Shown piece by piece: positions 26,281 to 35,900 of a DNA stretch of 64,000 nt. The stretch's first letter is position 1. The number at the start of each line of letters is the position of its first letter. The position numbers and the translations under genes were made by a program. Under the pieces are notes generated by a model. The model searched no databases. It was not told where the DNA came from and saw only the letters and a list, made by a program, of their open reading frames with translations. The stretch is from Streptomyces avidinii. GTDB taxonomy: Bacteria > Actinomycetota > Actinomycetes > Streptomycetales > Streptomycetaceae. The stretch covers positions 1 through 64,000 of the forward strand of contig NZ_BMVL01000014.1 in NCBI RefSeq assembly GCF_014650695.1, given 5' to 3'.

Positions 26281-27312
26281 TCAGTCGAGACGGGGAAGGA
26301 CCTCGGCGCCCAGTCGTCGTACGTTCTCCTCCGTCGCGGCGAGATCGCCGGAGCCCTCCGTCAGGAGGGCGAAGCGCGTGATGCCCGTCCGTGCCGACGT
26401 GGCCGCCAGCCGGTCCGCCGCCACCTCCGGGGTACCCACCGGGTGCAGGTCGCAGAGCAGTTCCGTGTAGGCGACCGGATCCCGCATCGCGCGCCCCCGA
26501 CCGTCGACCGTCACATGTGCGTCGAGGCCCTGCTTGAGCCAGCCCGGCATCGCCTTCAGCAGGGTCTCGCGCGCATCCGCCGTACGGTCCGCGATCTGGC
26601 ACACCCCGGCCGAGACGTGTCCCGCGCCGGCCACGAACTCGCGCGAGTGGCCCGCCGCCAGCGCCGCGCTGCGCCACAGGGCGACCATTTCGGCCTTGCT
26701 GTCGTCCCCGCAGTGCATCCCGAGCAACATCGGCAGCCCCCGCTCCGCCGCCATCCGCACCGACGCCGGCGAGGTGCAGGCCACGATGACCTCGGGCCCG
26801 GCCGCGTCCCCGTCCAGGGCCTCCGAGGGCCGCGGTACGACGGCCACCTCGCGGAATCCGTACCGCTCGCCGGCGGCTCCGACCCGGGCCTCGGTCAGCC
26901 AGCGCCGCAGCAGGTCCAGGGCTTCCGGGAAACCGTTCTCGTAACTGTCCAGGCCGCCCCCGAACACCTCCAGGTCGACCCACGGCCCGCCCCGTCCCAC
27001 CCCGAGGGTGAACCGGCCGCCCGAGGTCATGTGCAGCAGGGCCGCCTGCTCCCCGAGCGCCACCGGGTGCGTGCTGGGCAGCACGCTCACCGCCGTACCC
27101 ACCTGCAGCCGCCGGGTGCGGCCCAGCAGCAGGGCCGCCAGGGTCACCGCCGACGGGCAGACCCCGTACGGGACGAAGTGGTGCTCGGCGAGCCAGACCG
27201 AGTCGAGCCCGGCCTCCTCGGCCACCTCGGCGGTCCGCACCGCCCGGTGCAGTGCTTCTCCCTGTCCCTGGCCCGGGAACTGGGCCGCCAGTACAAACGC
27301 TCCTACGCGCAT
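26281..27312 (-). CDS. LLM-class flavin-dependent (F420 or FMN) oxidoreductase
   Basis: A luciferase-like monooxygenase family protein of 343 residues with the TIM-barrel landmarks AEHHFVPYG, GRTRRLQVGTAVSVLPSTHPV, LGVGRGGPW and a C-terminal VGTPEVAADRL. Such enzymes use reduced flavin or F420 on diverse substrates; this one has no fused domain that would narrow the substrate. The neighbours are unrelated conserved genes, so the physiological role is open. The ATG start at 27312 fits the family N-terminus MRVGAFVLAAQFPGQ. Confidence 0.85.
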   Translation of the reverse strand: MRVGAFVLAAQFPGQGQGEALHRAVRTAEVAEEAGLDSVWLAEHHFVPYGVCPSAVTLAALLLGRTRRLQVGTAVSVLPSTHPVALGEQAALLHMTSGGRFTLGVGRGGPWVDLEVFGGGLDSYENGFPEALDLLRRWLTEARVGAAGERYGFREVAVVPRPSEALDGDAAGPEVIVACTSPASVRMAAERGLPMLLGMHCGDDSKAEMVALWRSAALAAGHSREFVAGAGHVSAGVCQIADRTADARETLLKAMPGWLKQGLDAHVTVDGRGRAMRDPVAYTELLCDLHPVGTPEVAADRLAATSARTGITRFALLTEGSGDLAATEENVRRLGAEVLPRLD

Positions 27313-27541
27313 CGCCTTTAGCCTCCTCGCGGCTGACGCGGCCTCCCCCAGGTTGACCGGTTCTTCCTATGGCAACAACGTCTGACACGTGCCAAAGGCA
27401 CGGGCTGACAGGAAAGTTATTGGGATTGTCGGGCCATTCCTCTTCGCGGGCCGGCCTCCCACAACCACCCTGCGGGTACCCGGCCTCGCTGCGCGTAGTC
27501 TGGGAGAAAGTCACTGCCGTCCGCCCATCCGTGAGGTATAC

Positions 27542-27868
27542 GTGTCACCGCGCAACAACCGCCCCAGAGGCGGCGAGACTCCGGACGAACGCCCCAGCAC
27601 CGGCCTCGACCGCTACGGGCTGGAGCGCACGGAGGAGTACCAGGGCGAGGACTGGAAGGTCCGGCACGTGGCCGGCGCGAGCGCGGCGGGCAAGCGCTAC
27701 CGCTGCCCCGGCTGCGACCAGGAGATCCCCTCCGGCACCCCGCACCTGGTGGCCTGGCCCGAGTACGGCGGCGTGGACGACCGGCGGCACTGGCACAAGG
27801 CCTGCTGGAACGCGAAGGACCGCCGCACCACGAAGGTGCAGCGGTCCCGCAACGCGCCGAAGTACTAG
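27542..27868 (+). CDS. Small zinc-ribbon-like protein
   Basis: A 108-residue protein of unknown function. It has CPGCDQEIPSGTPHLVAWP followed by DDRRHWHKACW. The spacing of two Cys, then His, and a terminal HxxC suggests one zinc site and resembles a treble-clef or HNH-type knuckle without a full nuclease motif. The N- and C-termini are rich in Arg and polar residues and probably disordered or nucleic-acid binding. GTG 27542 has GTGAGG upstream. It converges closely with the ABC permease (8-base gap). Confidence 0.65.
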   Translation: MSPRNNRPRGGETPDERPSTGLDRYGLERTEEYQGEDWKVRHVAGASAAGKRYRCPGCDQEIPSGTPHLVAWPEYGGVDDRRHWHKACWNAKDRRTTKVQRSRNAPKY

Positions 27869-27876
27869 CCGGAGTA

Positions 27877-28713
27877 CTAGACGTCCCGGCGGCCGACGAC
27901 CACGTACGATCCGGCCACCGCGGCGCCGGTGACCAGCAGGATCAGGATCAGGTGCGAGAAGTTGCTCGGCGCCGGGCCGAGGTCGCCGCCTTCCTGCAGG
28001 CCGAACAGCTGCATCATCGCCACCGGTACGTTGTACTTCAGGATGAGCCGGCCGAGGGGCTCGACGGCCACCCACATGCTGAGCATGCCCCCGATCACCG
28101 GCGGCAGCGTGACCAGGCCCAGCATCAGGGCGATCGCCCCGGCCGAGTGCCGCACCAGCGCGCCGATCGCGAGCGCGAGCACGCCGAGCAGGGTGACGTA
28201 GCCGCAGCCGAGCAGTGCCCCGAACCACTCGCCGGCCGCGTGCGGCCCGGACGCGGAGCCGCCGCGTACGACCGCCGCGGAGACCCCGACCACGAAGACC
28301 GACAGCGTGGTGGTGACGAAGGCCGTCATGCTGAAGACGAGGTACTTCGCGGTGAGCACCCGGTGCCGGTCGGGGGCGGCCGTGAAGGTGGTCCGCACCA
28401 GCCCGGTGCCGTGCTCCGAGCTGATGGTCAGCACGCCGAGGACGATCACCGCGAGCTGGCCGACCAGCAGGCCGATCAGGGCGGGCGTGGTGAAGTTGAT
28501 CTGTGCGAAGTCCTCGTCCCCGGTCTGCGCGACGACGGCCAGGCCGACGCCGACCACGATCAGCACGAGCGAGCCCAGCGTCCACAGGGTGGAGCGGAGC
28601 GAGACCAGCTTGGTCCACTCCGAGGCCAGGGCGTGCCCCAGGTGCGGCCGCGGCGTGGCCAGGGGGGAGCTGTAGCTCCCGGGCTGCTCCGCCGTCGTGG
28701 TCGTCGGGGTCAT
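27877..28713 (-). CDS. ABC-2 type transporter permease
   Basis: Integral membrane subunit of an exporter, 278 residues with six hydrophobic helices. The cytoplasmic lead HALASEWTKLVSLRSTLWTL is the usual ABC-2 entry, and SSEHGTGLVRTTFTAAPDR is the family elbow region. ATG 28713 overlaps the ATPase stop (ATGA), so the two are translationally coupled. The substrate is unknown. Confidence 0.9.
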   Translation of the reverse strand: MTPTTTTAEQPGSYSSPLATPRPHLGHALASEWTKLVSLRSTLWTLGSLVLIVVGVGLAVVAQTGDEDFAQINFTTPALIGLLVGQLAVIVLGVLTISSEHGTGLVRTTFTAAPDRHRVLTAKYLVFSMTAFVTTTLSVFVVGVSAAVVRGGSASGPHAAGEWFGALLGCGYVTLLGVLALAIGALVRHSAGAIALMLGLVTLPPVIGGMLSMWVAVEPLGRLILKYNVPVAMMQLFGLQEGGDLGPAPSNFSHLILILLVTGAAVAGSYVVVGRRDV

Positions 28714-29840
28714 CGGGTGTCCTCGGGGGTGTTCGGGGAGGGGTTCCCGGACGCGCTCGCCAGCTCGCCGGGGTTGCTCGGCATCAGGAAGGGCTGCCCG
28801 CCCGCCCCGGGCGGCGGGGGAGCGTAGAAGCCGGTCCGCGGGACCTCGGGGGCGGCTTCGGCCTCGTCCTCCCAGGCCGGGAGGGCGAGCGGCTCCGGCT
28901 CCCACAGCTCGGCCCGCGGGTCCTCGGTGGAGGTGTACTCGACCGAGGACTGGGTCATCCGCATGTACGCCTCCTCCAGCGAGGCCCGGTGCGGTGACAG
29001 CTCCCACAGCCGTACGCCGGCCCTGTGCGCGAGGTCCGAGATCTGCGGCAGCTCCAGCCCCGTCACGCGGAGTGCTCCGTCGGGCTCCTGGAGGATTCGA
29101 CCGCCCGCCTTGGTGAGGGCCGTACCCAGCGTCTCCCGGCCATCGCGATCAGTGTCGGCCGCACGCACCCGAGCGAATCCGGCCGAGTTGTGCGCGATGA
29201 ACTCCTGGGTGCCCATGTCGGCCAGCAGGCGGCCCCGGCCGATCACGATCAGGTGGTCGGCGGTCAGGGCCATCTCGCTCATCAGGTGCGAGGAGACGAG
29301 GACGGTGCGGCCCTCGGAGGCGAGGCGGCGCATGAGGTTGCGGACCCAGAGGATGCCCTCGGGGTCGAGACCGTTGACCGGTTCGTCGAACAGCAGCACC
29401 TGCGGGTCGCCGAGCAGGGCGGTGGCGATGCCGAGCCGCTGGCCCATGCCGAGCGAGAAGCCCTTCGTACGCTGCCGGGCGGCGTCCTGGAGGCCGACCA
29501 CGGCGAGTACCTCGTCCACCCGCTTCTCCGGGATGCCGGAGAGCTGGGCGATGGAGAGAAGGTGGGCGCGGGCCCGGCGGCCGCCGTGCACGGCCTTGGC
29601 GTCGAGCAGCGCCCCGACGTGCCGCTGGGCGTTCGGCAGCTCCCGGAAGGGCCGGCCGTTGATCGTGACGTGGCCGGATGTGGGCCGGTCCAGGGCCACG
29701 ATCATGCGCATGGTGGTGGACTTGCCGGAGCCGTTGGGCCCCAGGAATCCGGTGACGTGACCCGGCTTGACCTGGAAGGACAGCTGGTCGACGGCGGTCT
29801 TCGCGCCGTAGCGCTTGGTCAGGCCGACTGCCTCGATCAT
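28710..29840 (-). CDS. ABC transporter ATP-binding protein
   Basis: A 376-residue ATPase for the downstream permease. It has Walker A GPNGSGKST, ABC signature reading FSLGMGQRLGIA, Walker B LLFDEPVNGLD and the H-loop SSHLMSEM. After the NBD (about 1-220) comes a regulatory tail ending in a Pro/Glu-rich low-complexity segment (about 320-376), longer than that of its paralogue at 30760. Confidence 0.92.
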   Translation of the reverse strand: MIEAVGLTKRYGAKTAVDQLSFQVKPGHVTGFLGPNGSGKSTTMRMIVALDRPTSGHVTINGRPFRELPNAQRHVGALLDAKAVHGGRRARAHLLSIAQLSGIPEKRVDEVLAVVGLQDAARQRTKGFSLGMGQRLGIATALLGDPQVLLFDEPVNGLDPEGILWVRNLMRRLASEGRTVLVSSHLMSEMALTADHLIVIGRGRLLADMGTQEFIAHNSAGFARVRAADTDRDGRETLGTALTKAGGRILQEPDGALRVTGLELPQISDLAHRAGVRLWELSPHRASLEEAYMRMTQSSVEYTSTEDPRAELWEPEPLALPAWEDEAEAAPEVPRTGFYAPPPPGAGGQPFLMPSNPGELASASGNPSPNTPEDTR

Positions 29841-29986
29841 CTTGCTGCCCCTTACCAGGCCGGGACGACTTTCGCCCGCGTAAGGGTTAAGAGGATAACG
29901 AGCTTCCTACGGTTCCGTCCCCGCCCGGATCCCTGAGGTGCCCCTGAGGCCGACCCGGGGATCCCCCGTAGTACGCGGGCAGGAGT

Positions 29987-30763
29987 TCAGGCGTCCCTCT
30001 TGCGGAGGACGGCGTAGCCCCCGAGTACCGCGGCCAGCGTCCAGAGGACCATGATCCCGAAGCCGCCCCACGGGCCGTACGGCGTTTCGGGGCTGTCGAA
30101 CGCGTGGGGCACGACCTGCATGATCCGCCCTCCGGCATTGCTCGGCAGGTACTGGCCGACCGTACGCGTCGCCTCGAAGCCCACGAGGAGGTTCGAGACG
30201 ATCAGGAAGAACGGGACCAGGACGCTGATGGCGGCGACCGAACTGCGCAGCATGGCCGCCACGCCCATGCAGAAGAGGGCCAGCAGCGCCAGGTACAGTC
30301 CGGCGCCGGTCACGGCGCGCAGCACGTTCTCCTCGCCGATCCCGATGCCGAGGTCACCGAGGAGCGCCTGGGTGAGGAAGAACGACGCGAAGCTGGTCAG
30401 CAGCCCCACGGCCAGGGCCAGCGCGGTCGCGACCGCCATCTTGCCGAGCAGGAAGTGCTCCCGGCGGGGTACGGCGGCCAGCGAGGTACGGATCATGCCC
30501 GTGCTGTATTCGGTGCTCACGACCAGCACACCGAAGACGATCATGGCCAGCTGTCCGAGCTCCATCGAACTGAGGCTCGTCGCGGTGGGGTCGAAGGTGG
30601 CCCGCTGGGCCGCGTCCAGGCGGTTCGGGTCGAACGTGGCGCTGAACAGCGCGGCGAACCCGACGGTGACGAGGAAGACGAGGGCGAGGGTCCAGCTGGT
30701 GGAGGCCACCGTGCGGATCTTGGTCCACTCGGACTGCAGGACGGCGGTGAAGGCCATGCTCAC
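29987..30763 (-). CDS. ABC-2 type transporter permease (second module)
   Basis: A 258-residue six-helix permease. Starts with LQSEWTKIRTVASTSWTLALVF and contains STEYSTGMIRTSLAAVPRR, closely parallel to the permease at 27877. ATG 30763 overlaps the stop of the upstream ATPase gene. A 146-base gap separates it from the first module, so the two modules may be one operon or two. Confidence 0.9.
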   Translation of the reverse strand: MSMAFTAVLQSEWTKIRTVASTSWTLALVFLVTVGFAALFSATFDPNRLDAAQRATFDPTATSLSSMELGQLAMIVFGVLVVSTEYSTGMIRTSLAAVPRREHFLLGKMAVATALALAVGLLTSFASFFLTQALLGDLGIGIGEENVLRAVTGAGLYLALLALFCMGVAAMLRSSVAAISVLVPFFLIVSNLLVGFEATRTVGQYLPSNAGGRIMQVVPHAFDSPETPYGPWGGFGIMVLWTLAAVLGGYAVLRKRDA

Positions 30764-31755
30764 TCACCGGCCTTGCGCGTCGCGGTGTGGGCGGCGCCCC
30801 ATGCGGGGACGTCGGCCGGCCGGGCCGGGTTGTCGGCAGCCATGCCCGGTGCGTGGGCGTGGTACTCGACGGAGTCCGCCGTCATGCGCATGAACGCTTC
30901 CTCCAGTGATGCCCGTTGCGGGCTGAGTTCGTGCAGCACGATCTGGTGCCGGGCGGCCAGCTCGCCGAGCTGCTCCGCACTCACGCCGTCGATCTCCAGG
31001 GTGCCGGTGGCGGGAACGCTGACGACATTGATCCCGGCCTCGTGCAGGAGGTCCTTCAGTCGTTCCTGCTGCGGTGAGCGCAGCCGCACGTAGCTGCGCG
31101 AGTTCTGCTGGATGAAATCGGCCATCGGCAGGTCTGCCAGCAGCTTTCCCTGTCCGATGACGACCAAATGGTCAGCGGTCAGCGCCATTTCGCTCATCAG
31201 GTGGGACGAAACGAAGATCGTCCTCCCTTCTGCCGCCAGGCCCTTCATCAGATTGCGGATCCAGAGAATTCCCTCGGGGTCCAGGCCGTTGACGGGCTCG
31301 TCGAACATCAGGATTTCCGGATCGCCCAGCAATGCGGAGGCGATTCCCAGCCGTTGGCTCATTCCGAGCGAAAATCCTTTGGACTTCTTCTTCGCCACGG
31401 CCGTCAGGCCGACCAGATCCAGCACCTCGTCGACCCGCTGCCGCGGGATGCGGTTCGACTGGGCCAGGCAGAGAAGGTTGTTGTATGCACTTCGGCCACC
31501 GTGCATGGCCTTCGCGTCCAGCAGCGCGCCGACGTGCTTCAACGGCTCCGACAGGTCGCGGTAGTGCTTCCCGTACACCCGGACCGTGCCGCTGGTCGGA
31601 TTGTCGAGGTCGAGCATCATGCGCATCGTCGTGGACTTGCCCGCGCCGTTCGGGCCCAGGAAACCGGTCACCACCCCCGGCCGGATCCGGAAGCTGAGGT
31701 GGTCCACGGCGGTCGTCGTACCGAATCGTTTCGTAAGGCCCTCGAGCTCGATCAT
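30760..31755 (-). CDS. ABC transporter ATP-binding protein (second module)
   Basis: A 331-residue ATPase with GPNGAGKST, FSLGMSQRLGIA, LMFDEPVNGLD and SSHLMSEM. It is clearly a paralogue of the 28710 ATPase, sharing the GALLDAKAxHGGR and LTADHLxVIGxGxLLAD segments, which points to duplication of the whole ATPase-permease pair. Codons such as CAAATGGTCAGC look slightly less GC-rich than in its neighbour. Confidence 0.92.
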   Translation of the reverse strand: MIELEGLTKRFGTTTAVDHLSFRIRPGVVTGFLGPNGAGKSTTMRMMLDLDNPTSGTVRVYGKHYRDLSEPLKHVGALLDAKAMHGGRSAYNNLLCLAQSNRIPRQRVDEVLDLVGLTAVAKKKSKGFSLGMSQRLGIASALLGDPEILMFDEPVNGLDPEGILWIRNLMKGLAAEGRTIFVSSHLMSEMALTADHLVVIGQGKLLADLPMADFIQQNSRSYVRLRSPQQERLKDLLHEAGINVVSVPATGTLEIDGVSAEQLGELAARHQIVLHELSPQRASLEEAFMRMTADSVEYHAHAPGMAADNPARPADVPAWGAAHTATRKAGE

Positions 31756-31770
31756 GCGGCCACGCTAGAA

Positions 31771-31825
31771 CGCCCGAGGGCCCTACGCCACCTCAAAAGG
31801 GTGACATAGGGCCCTCGATCGGGCG
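31771..31825 (-). terminator. Terminator after filP
   Basis: GAGGGCCCTA near 31776-31785 pairs with TAGGGCCCTC near 31807-31816, and the flanking CGCCCGA and TCGGGCG extend the stem past a three-base bulge. It separates filP from the ABC operon. Confidence 0.7.
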
Positions 31826-31857
31826 CACGACAGGTGCCGCGTACTACCCGCCGGTGA

Positions 31858-32796
31858 TCAGCGGCTCTGCTGCGCCGGGACGCCGCGGGTGACGGGCTCG
31901 TCGTCCACGATCGGGTTGGCCGCCGCGACGGCCGCACCGGTGAGCGTCGCCAGCATCTCGCGGACGTTGGTCAGCTGCGCGTTGATCGAGTCGCGGCGGT
32001 TGGTGAGCGCCGCCAGCTCGCGCTCGGACTCGCTGCGGATCCGGTCCGCCTTGGCGTTGGCGTCGGCCACGATGTCCTCGGCCTGGCGCTGCGCGGTCTC
32101 CACGGTCTGGCGGGCCCGGCGCTCGGCGTCCGTACGCAGCTTCTCGGCCTCCAGGCGCAGCTGCTCGGCGCGGTGCTCGATCTCCGCGAGGCGCTTCTCC
32201 GCCTTGGCCTGGCGGGAGGCCAGGTCGCGCTCGGACTGCTCGCGGCGCTTGGCGAGGTTGGTCTCGAAGTCCGCGGCGGCCTGGGCGGCCTTGGCGCGGG
32301 TCTCCTCGAACAGGGCGTCGGCCTCCTCGCGCTTGGAGGCCGCGTCCTTCTGGGCCTCGGCGCGCAGGGTCGACGCGTCGCCCTTGGCCTTCTCGACGAT
32401 GCGGACGCCCTCGTCCTCCGCCTTCGACTTGCGGTCGGCGGCGAACGACTCGGCGTCGTTGCGCACCTGCTGGGCGGCCGACTCGGCGAGCTCGCGGTGC
32501 TGCTCGGCCGCGCGACGGGCCTCCTCGCGCAGGTCCTTCGCCTCCTCCTCGGCCAGCCGCAGGATCTTCTCGACCCGGGCGCCGAGACCGGCGTACGAGG
32601 GCTCGGCGTCGTTCACCTGGGCCTGGGCGTTCTGCGTCTCGAGGTGCAACTCCTCGATCCGCTTTTCCAGAGAGTTGATACGTCCAAGGGCGCTGTCGCG
32701 GTCGGAGACCAGCTTGGTAATGCGGTCGTCCACCTGACCACGGTCGTAACCACGCCGCACGAGCTCGAAGCCGAAGGGGGAGGAAGTGTCGCTCAT
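31858..32796 (-). CDS. filP: FilP, intermediate filament-like coiled-coil protein
   Basis: Forms a cytoskeletal network behind hyphal tips that gives the cell rigidity and works with DivIVA and Scy. The 312-residue protein has a short head (SSPFGFELVRRGYDRGQVDDRITKLVSDRD) like DivIVA-type tip proteins. A long Ala/Glu/Arg coiled coil (about 60-270) and a disordered tail ending near VTRGVPAQQSR follow. Length (about 310) and position next to scy match S. coelicolor FilP. ATG 32796 has AGGAA upstream. Confidence 0.93.
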   Translation of the reverse strand: MSDTSSPFGFELVRRGYDRGQVDDRITKLVSDRDSALGRINSLEKRIEELHLETQNAQAQVNDAEPSYAGLGARVEKILRLAEEEAKDLREEARRAAEQHRELAESAAQQVRNDAESFAADRKSKAEDEGVRIVEKAKGDASTLRAEAQKDAASKREEADALFEETRAKAAQAAADFETNLAKRREQSERDLASRQAKAEKRLAEIEHRAEQLRLEAEKLRTDAERRARQTVETAQRQAEDIVADANAKADRIRSESERELAALTNRRDSINAQLTNVREMLATLTGAAVAAANPIVDDEPVTRGVPAQQSR

Positions 32797-32991
32797 GGGG
32801 TTCCTGTCGAATGAGACCGATGAGGTGCTACGTGAGGTGTTAGGGGAATCCTAGGCGCCCAGACGGCGTGTCATCGAGTCAATCCGCGTTTGATCTGGAC
32901 AATGACACCCCTTTTGAGTGGCAAGACAGCAGAACGCTTGTCACCCGTTCGCCTGAACCTTCATCAGGTGCACACATCGTTGGGCATTTGG

Positions 32992-35900
32992 CTACCCCTC
33001 CGACGCCTTGCCACCCGAACGAGTGGAACCTGCTGTCGCTCCGGCCTTCACGCCCCCCGCGCCCTGACCGCCGACCGTCGGCTTCCCGCCGCCCGAAGGC
33101 GCCTCGAATGATTCCAACGCCTCAAGAACGTCCTGGACACGGGAGATCTCCGCCTGAATGTCCTCACGACGGCGGACCAGGACCTCCAGCTCGCGGCGGC
33201 CCTCGTCGACGAGCTGCTCGGCCTCCGCCTTGGCCTGCGCGAGCGCGCTCTCGGCCTCCCGGGCCAGCTCCGCCTTCTTCTGCTCGGCCTCCTTGAGTAG
33301 TGCCTCCGCCTTGCGGACCGCGGCGATGCGCACCTTGCTCGCCTCGCTGCTCGCGTCCGAAACCAGCTCCTTGGCCTTGGCCTCGGCCTCGATGCTCTGC
33401 TCGGTCGCCGCGCGCACCAGCTTGTCCACGCGCTCGCCGGCCGACTTCATCTGCTCGGCCGACTCCCGCCGGGCCCGCTCGTGCAGCTCCTCGACCTCGC
33501 CCTCGACGCGGCCGCGCAGCTCCTCCGCCCGTTCCCTTATGGCCGCCGCGTCCGTGCGCGCGCCCACCAGCAGCTCGTCCGCGTCCGTACGGGCCTTCTC
33601 CACCAGGGAGTTGCCCTCGACGGTCGCCTCGGAGGTGATCCGCACGGCCTCCTTGCGGGCCGCGTCGACCATCGCGTCGGCCTGCTCCTCGGCCGCCGTG
33701 GTGGCGGCGAGAGCCTGCTTCTGCGCGTCGGTCGTGAGCTTCTCGGCTTCCGCCGAGGCCTCGGTGATGAGCCGGTCGACCTGCTCCGCGGCCTCGCTGC
33801 GGCGCTTGTTGGCCGCCTCGCGGGCCTCGTCCAGCAGTCGCTCGGACTCCGTACGGGCCTCGCCGCGGATGCGCTCCGCCTCGGCAGCCGCCTGCGCCTT
33901 GACCCGCTCGGCCTCCGACCGGGTGCGGGTCGCGTGCTCCTGCGCCGAGGACAGCGCCTCGGACGCGTCCGCGCGCAGCCGCTCGGCCTCGGTGGCCGCC
34001 TCGCCGACCGTCCGCTCGTTGTCCTTGCGGGTCTGCTCGGTGAGCTTCTCCGTCTCGGACACGGCCTCCGTGACGAGCCGGTCCGCCTGCTCGGCCGCCT
34101 CGGTGCGCAGCCGGTTGGCCTCGGCGCGCGCCTCGTCCAGCGTCTGCTCGGCATCGCGCTCGGCGCCCGCCAGGGTCTCGTTCGCCGCGACCGTGACCCG
34201 GTCCGCCTCCGCGGTGGCCTCGCCGATGATCCGGCCGCCCTCCGCACGGGCGTCGTCCAGCTCCCGGGCCGCCTCGGCGCGCAGCCGGTCGGCCTCCGCC
34301 GCGGCCTCGCCGACCGTGGCCTCGTTGGCCACACGGGTCTCGTCGATCAGCCGGTCGCCCTCGGCACGAGAGTCGACCATGATCCGCGCCGCGTCGCGCT
34401 CGGCGCTCGCCAGGGTCTCGGCCGCCTGCGCCTTGAGCCGGGTCGCCGCGGTGGTGAGGCGCTCGGCCTCGGCCGCCGCCTCGCCGACCGTCGCCGCGTT
34501 CGCCGCCCGGGTCTCCTCGGTGAGCCGGTCGGCCTCCGCCGACGCCTCGGTGATGAGCCGGTCGACCTGCTCCGCCGCCTCGGTACGCAGCCGGTTGGCA
34601 TCGGCCCGCGCCTCGTCCAGGATGCCCGCGGCCTCGATGCGAGTGGCCTCGGCGATCTCGGCCGCCTCGGAAGTGATCCGCGCGGCCTCCGCCTCGGCGT
34701 CCGCGACCGTGGCCGCGTTCGCCGCGAGGGTCTCCTGGGTGAGCCGCTCGGCCTCCGCGGCCGCCTCGGCCGTGATCCGGGCGCCCTCGGTGCGGGCGGC
34801 CTCCAGGGCCTCCGCCGCCTCGCCGCGGATGCGGTTCGCGTCGTCCCGGGCGTCGGCCCGGGTCCGCGCCGCGTCCCGCTCGGACGCGGCCAGTGCGTCC
34901 GTGGCCTCCGTACGCACCCGCTGTGCGTACTCGGCGGTGTCGCTGCGCAGCTGCTCCGCCTCGGCGATGGCCTCGCCGACCGTACGCTCCGCCAGTGCCT
35001 TCGCCGCGTCCGTCTCGGCCCGCGCCTCGCTGCGGACCCGGTTGGCGTCCTCGGTGGCCCGCTCCCGTTCCGCGTAGGCGTCCGCACGGACCCGGCCGGC
35101 CTCTTCCTCGGCCTCCGACTTCGTACGCTCCGCCGCGTGCTCGGCGGCATTGCGCAGCCCGGCGATCTCCTCCTCGGCCTGCTCGTGCAGCCCGGCCACG
35201 GAGTCCCGTACCTGCTGGGCGGTGGTCTCCGCCGCCGATACGACCTCCGACGCGCGCCGCTCGGCCTCCTCGGTCAGCCAGACCGCCTCGGCCTGTGCCT
35301 CCTCGGACCGCTTGCGCGCCTGCGCCAGCAGTTCCTCGCTCTGCTCGCGGGCCTGGGCCCGCTCGCTGTCCGCGTCGGTCCGCGCCGACGCCAGGGTCTC
35401 CTCGGACTCCCGGCGGCGCCGGGCGGCCTCCTCCTGGGCGGCGGCCAGCGCCTCGGCGGCCTCCTCGGCGACCCGCTCGGCAGCGGCCTTCGCCTCCGCG
35501 CGCAGCCGGTCCGCCGTCTCCTGGGCCTCGGAGCGCACCCGCTCCGCCTCGGCCTCGGCCTCACCGCGCAGCCGCACCGCGGACTGCTCTGCCTCCGCGC
35601 GGACCCGGCCGGCGTCCTGCGCCGCGTCGGTGCGCAGCTGGTCGGCCTCGGCCTCCGACTGCGCCTGGAGGGTACGGATCCGCTCCGCCGACTCGGCGCG
35701 CAGCCGGTCGTTCTCCTCCGTGGTCTCCCGGCGGATGTTCTCCGCCGCGGCGCGGGCGTCACGCAGCGTCTGCTCGGCCGTCGTCAGCCGGCCCTCGGCC
35801 TCGGTGTGCAGCCGTACGAGCTCCTCGTCGGCCTCCGCGCGCTTGGCGGCCAGCGCCTGCTCGGTCTCCTCGCGCCTGGCCAGGGCCGCCGCGTCCGCCT

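Noticed and set aside
32952..32972. CCTGA/TCAGG stem as the scy terminator
   Set aside because: Five base pairs with a seven-base loop and no T run is too weak.
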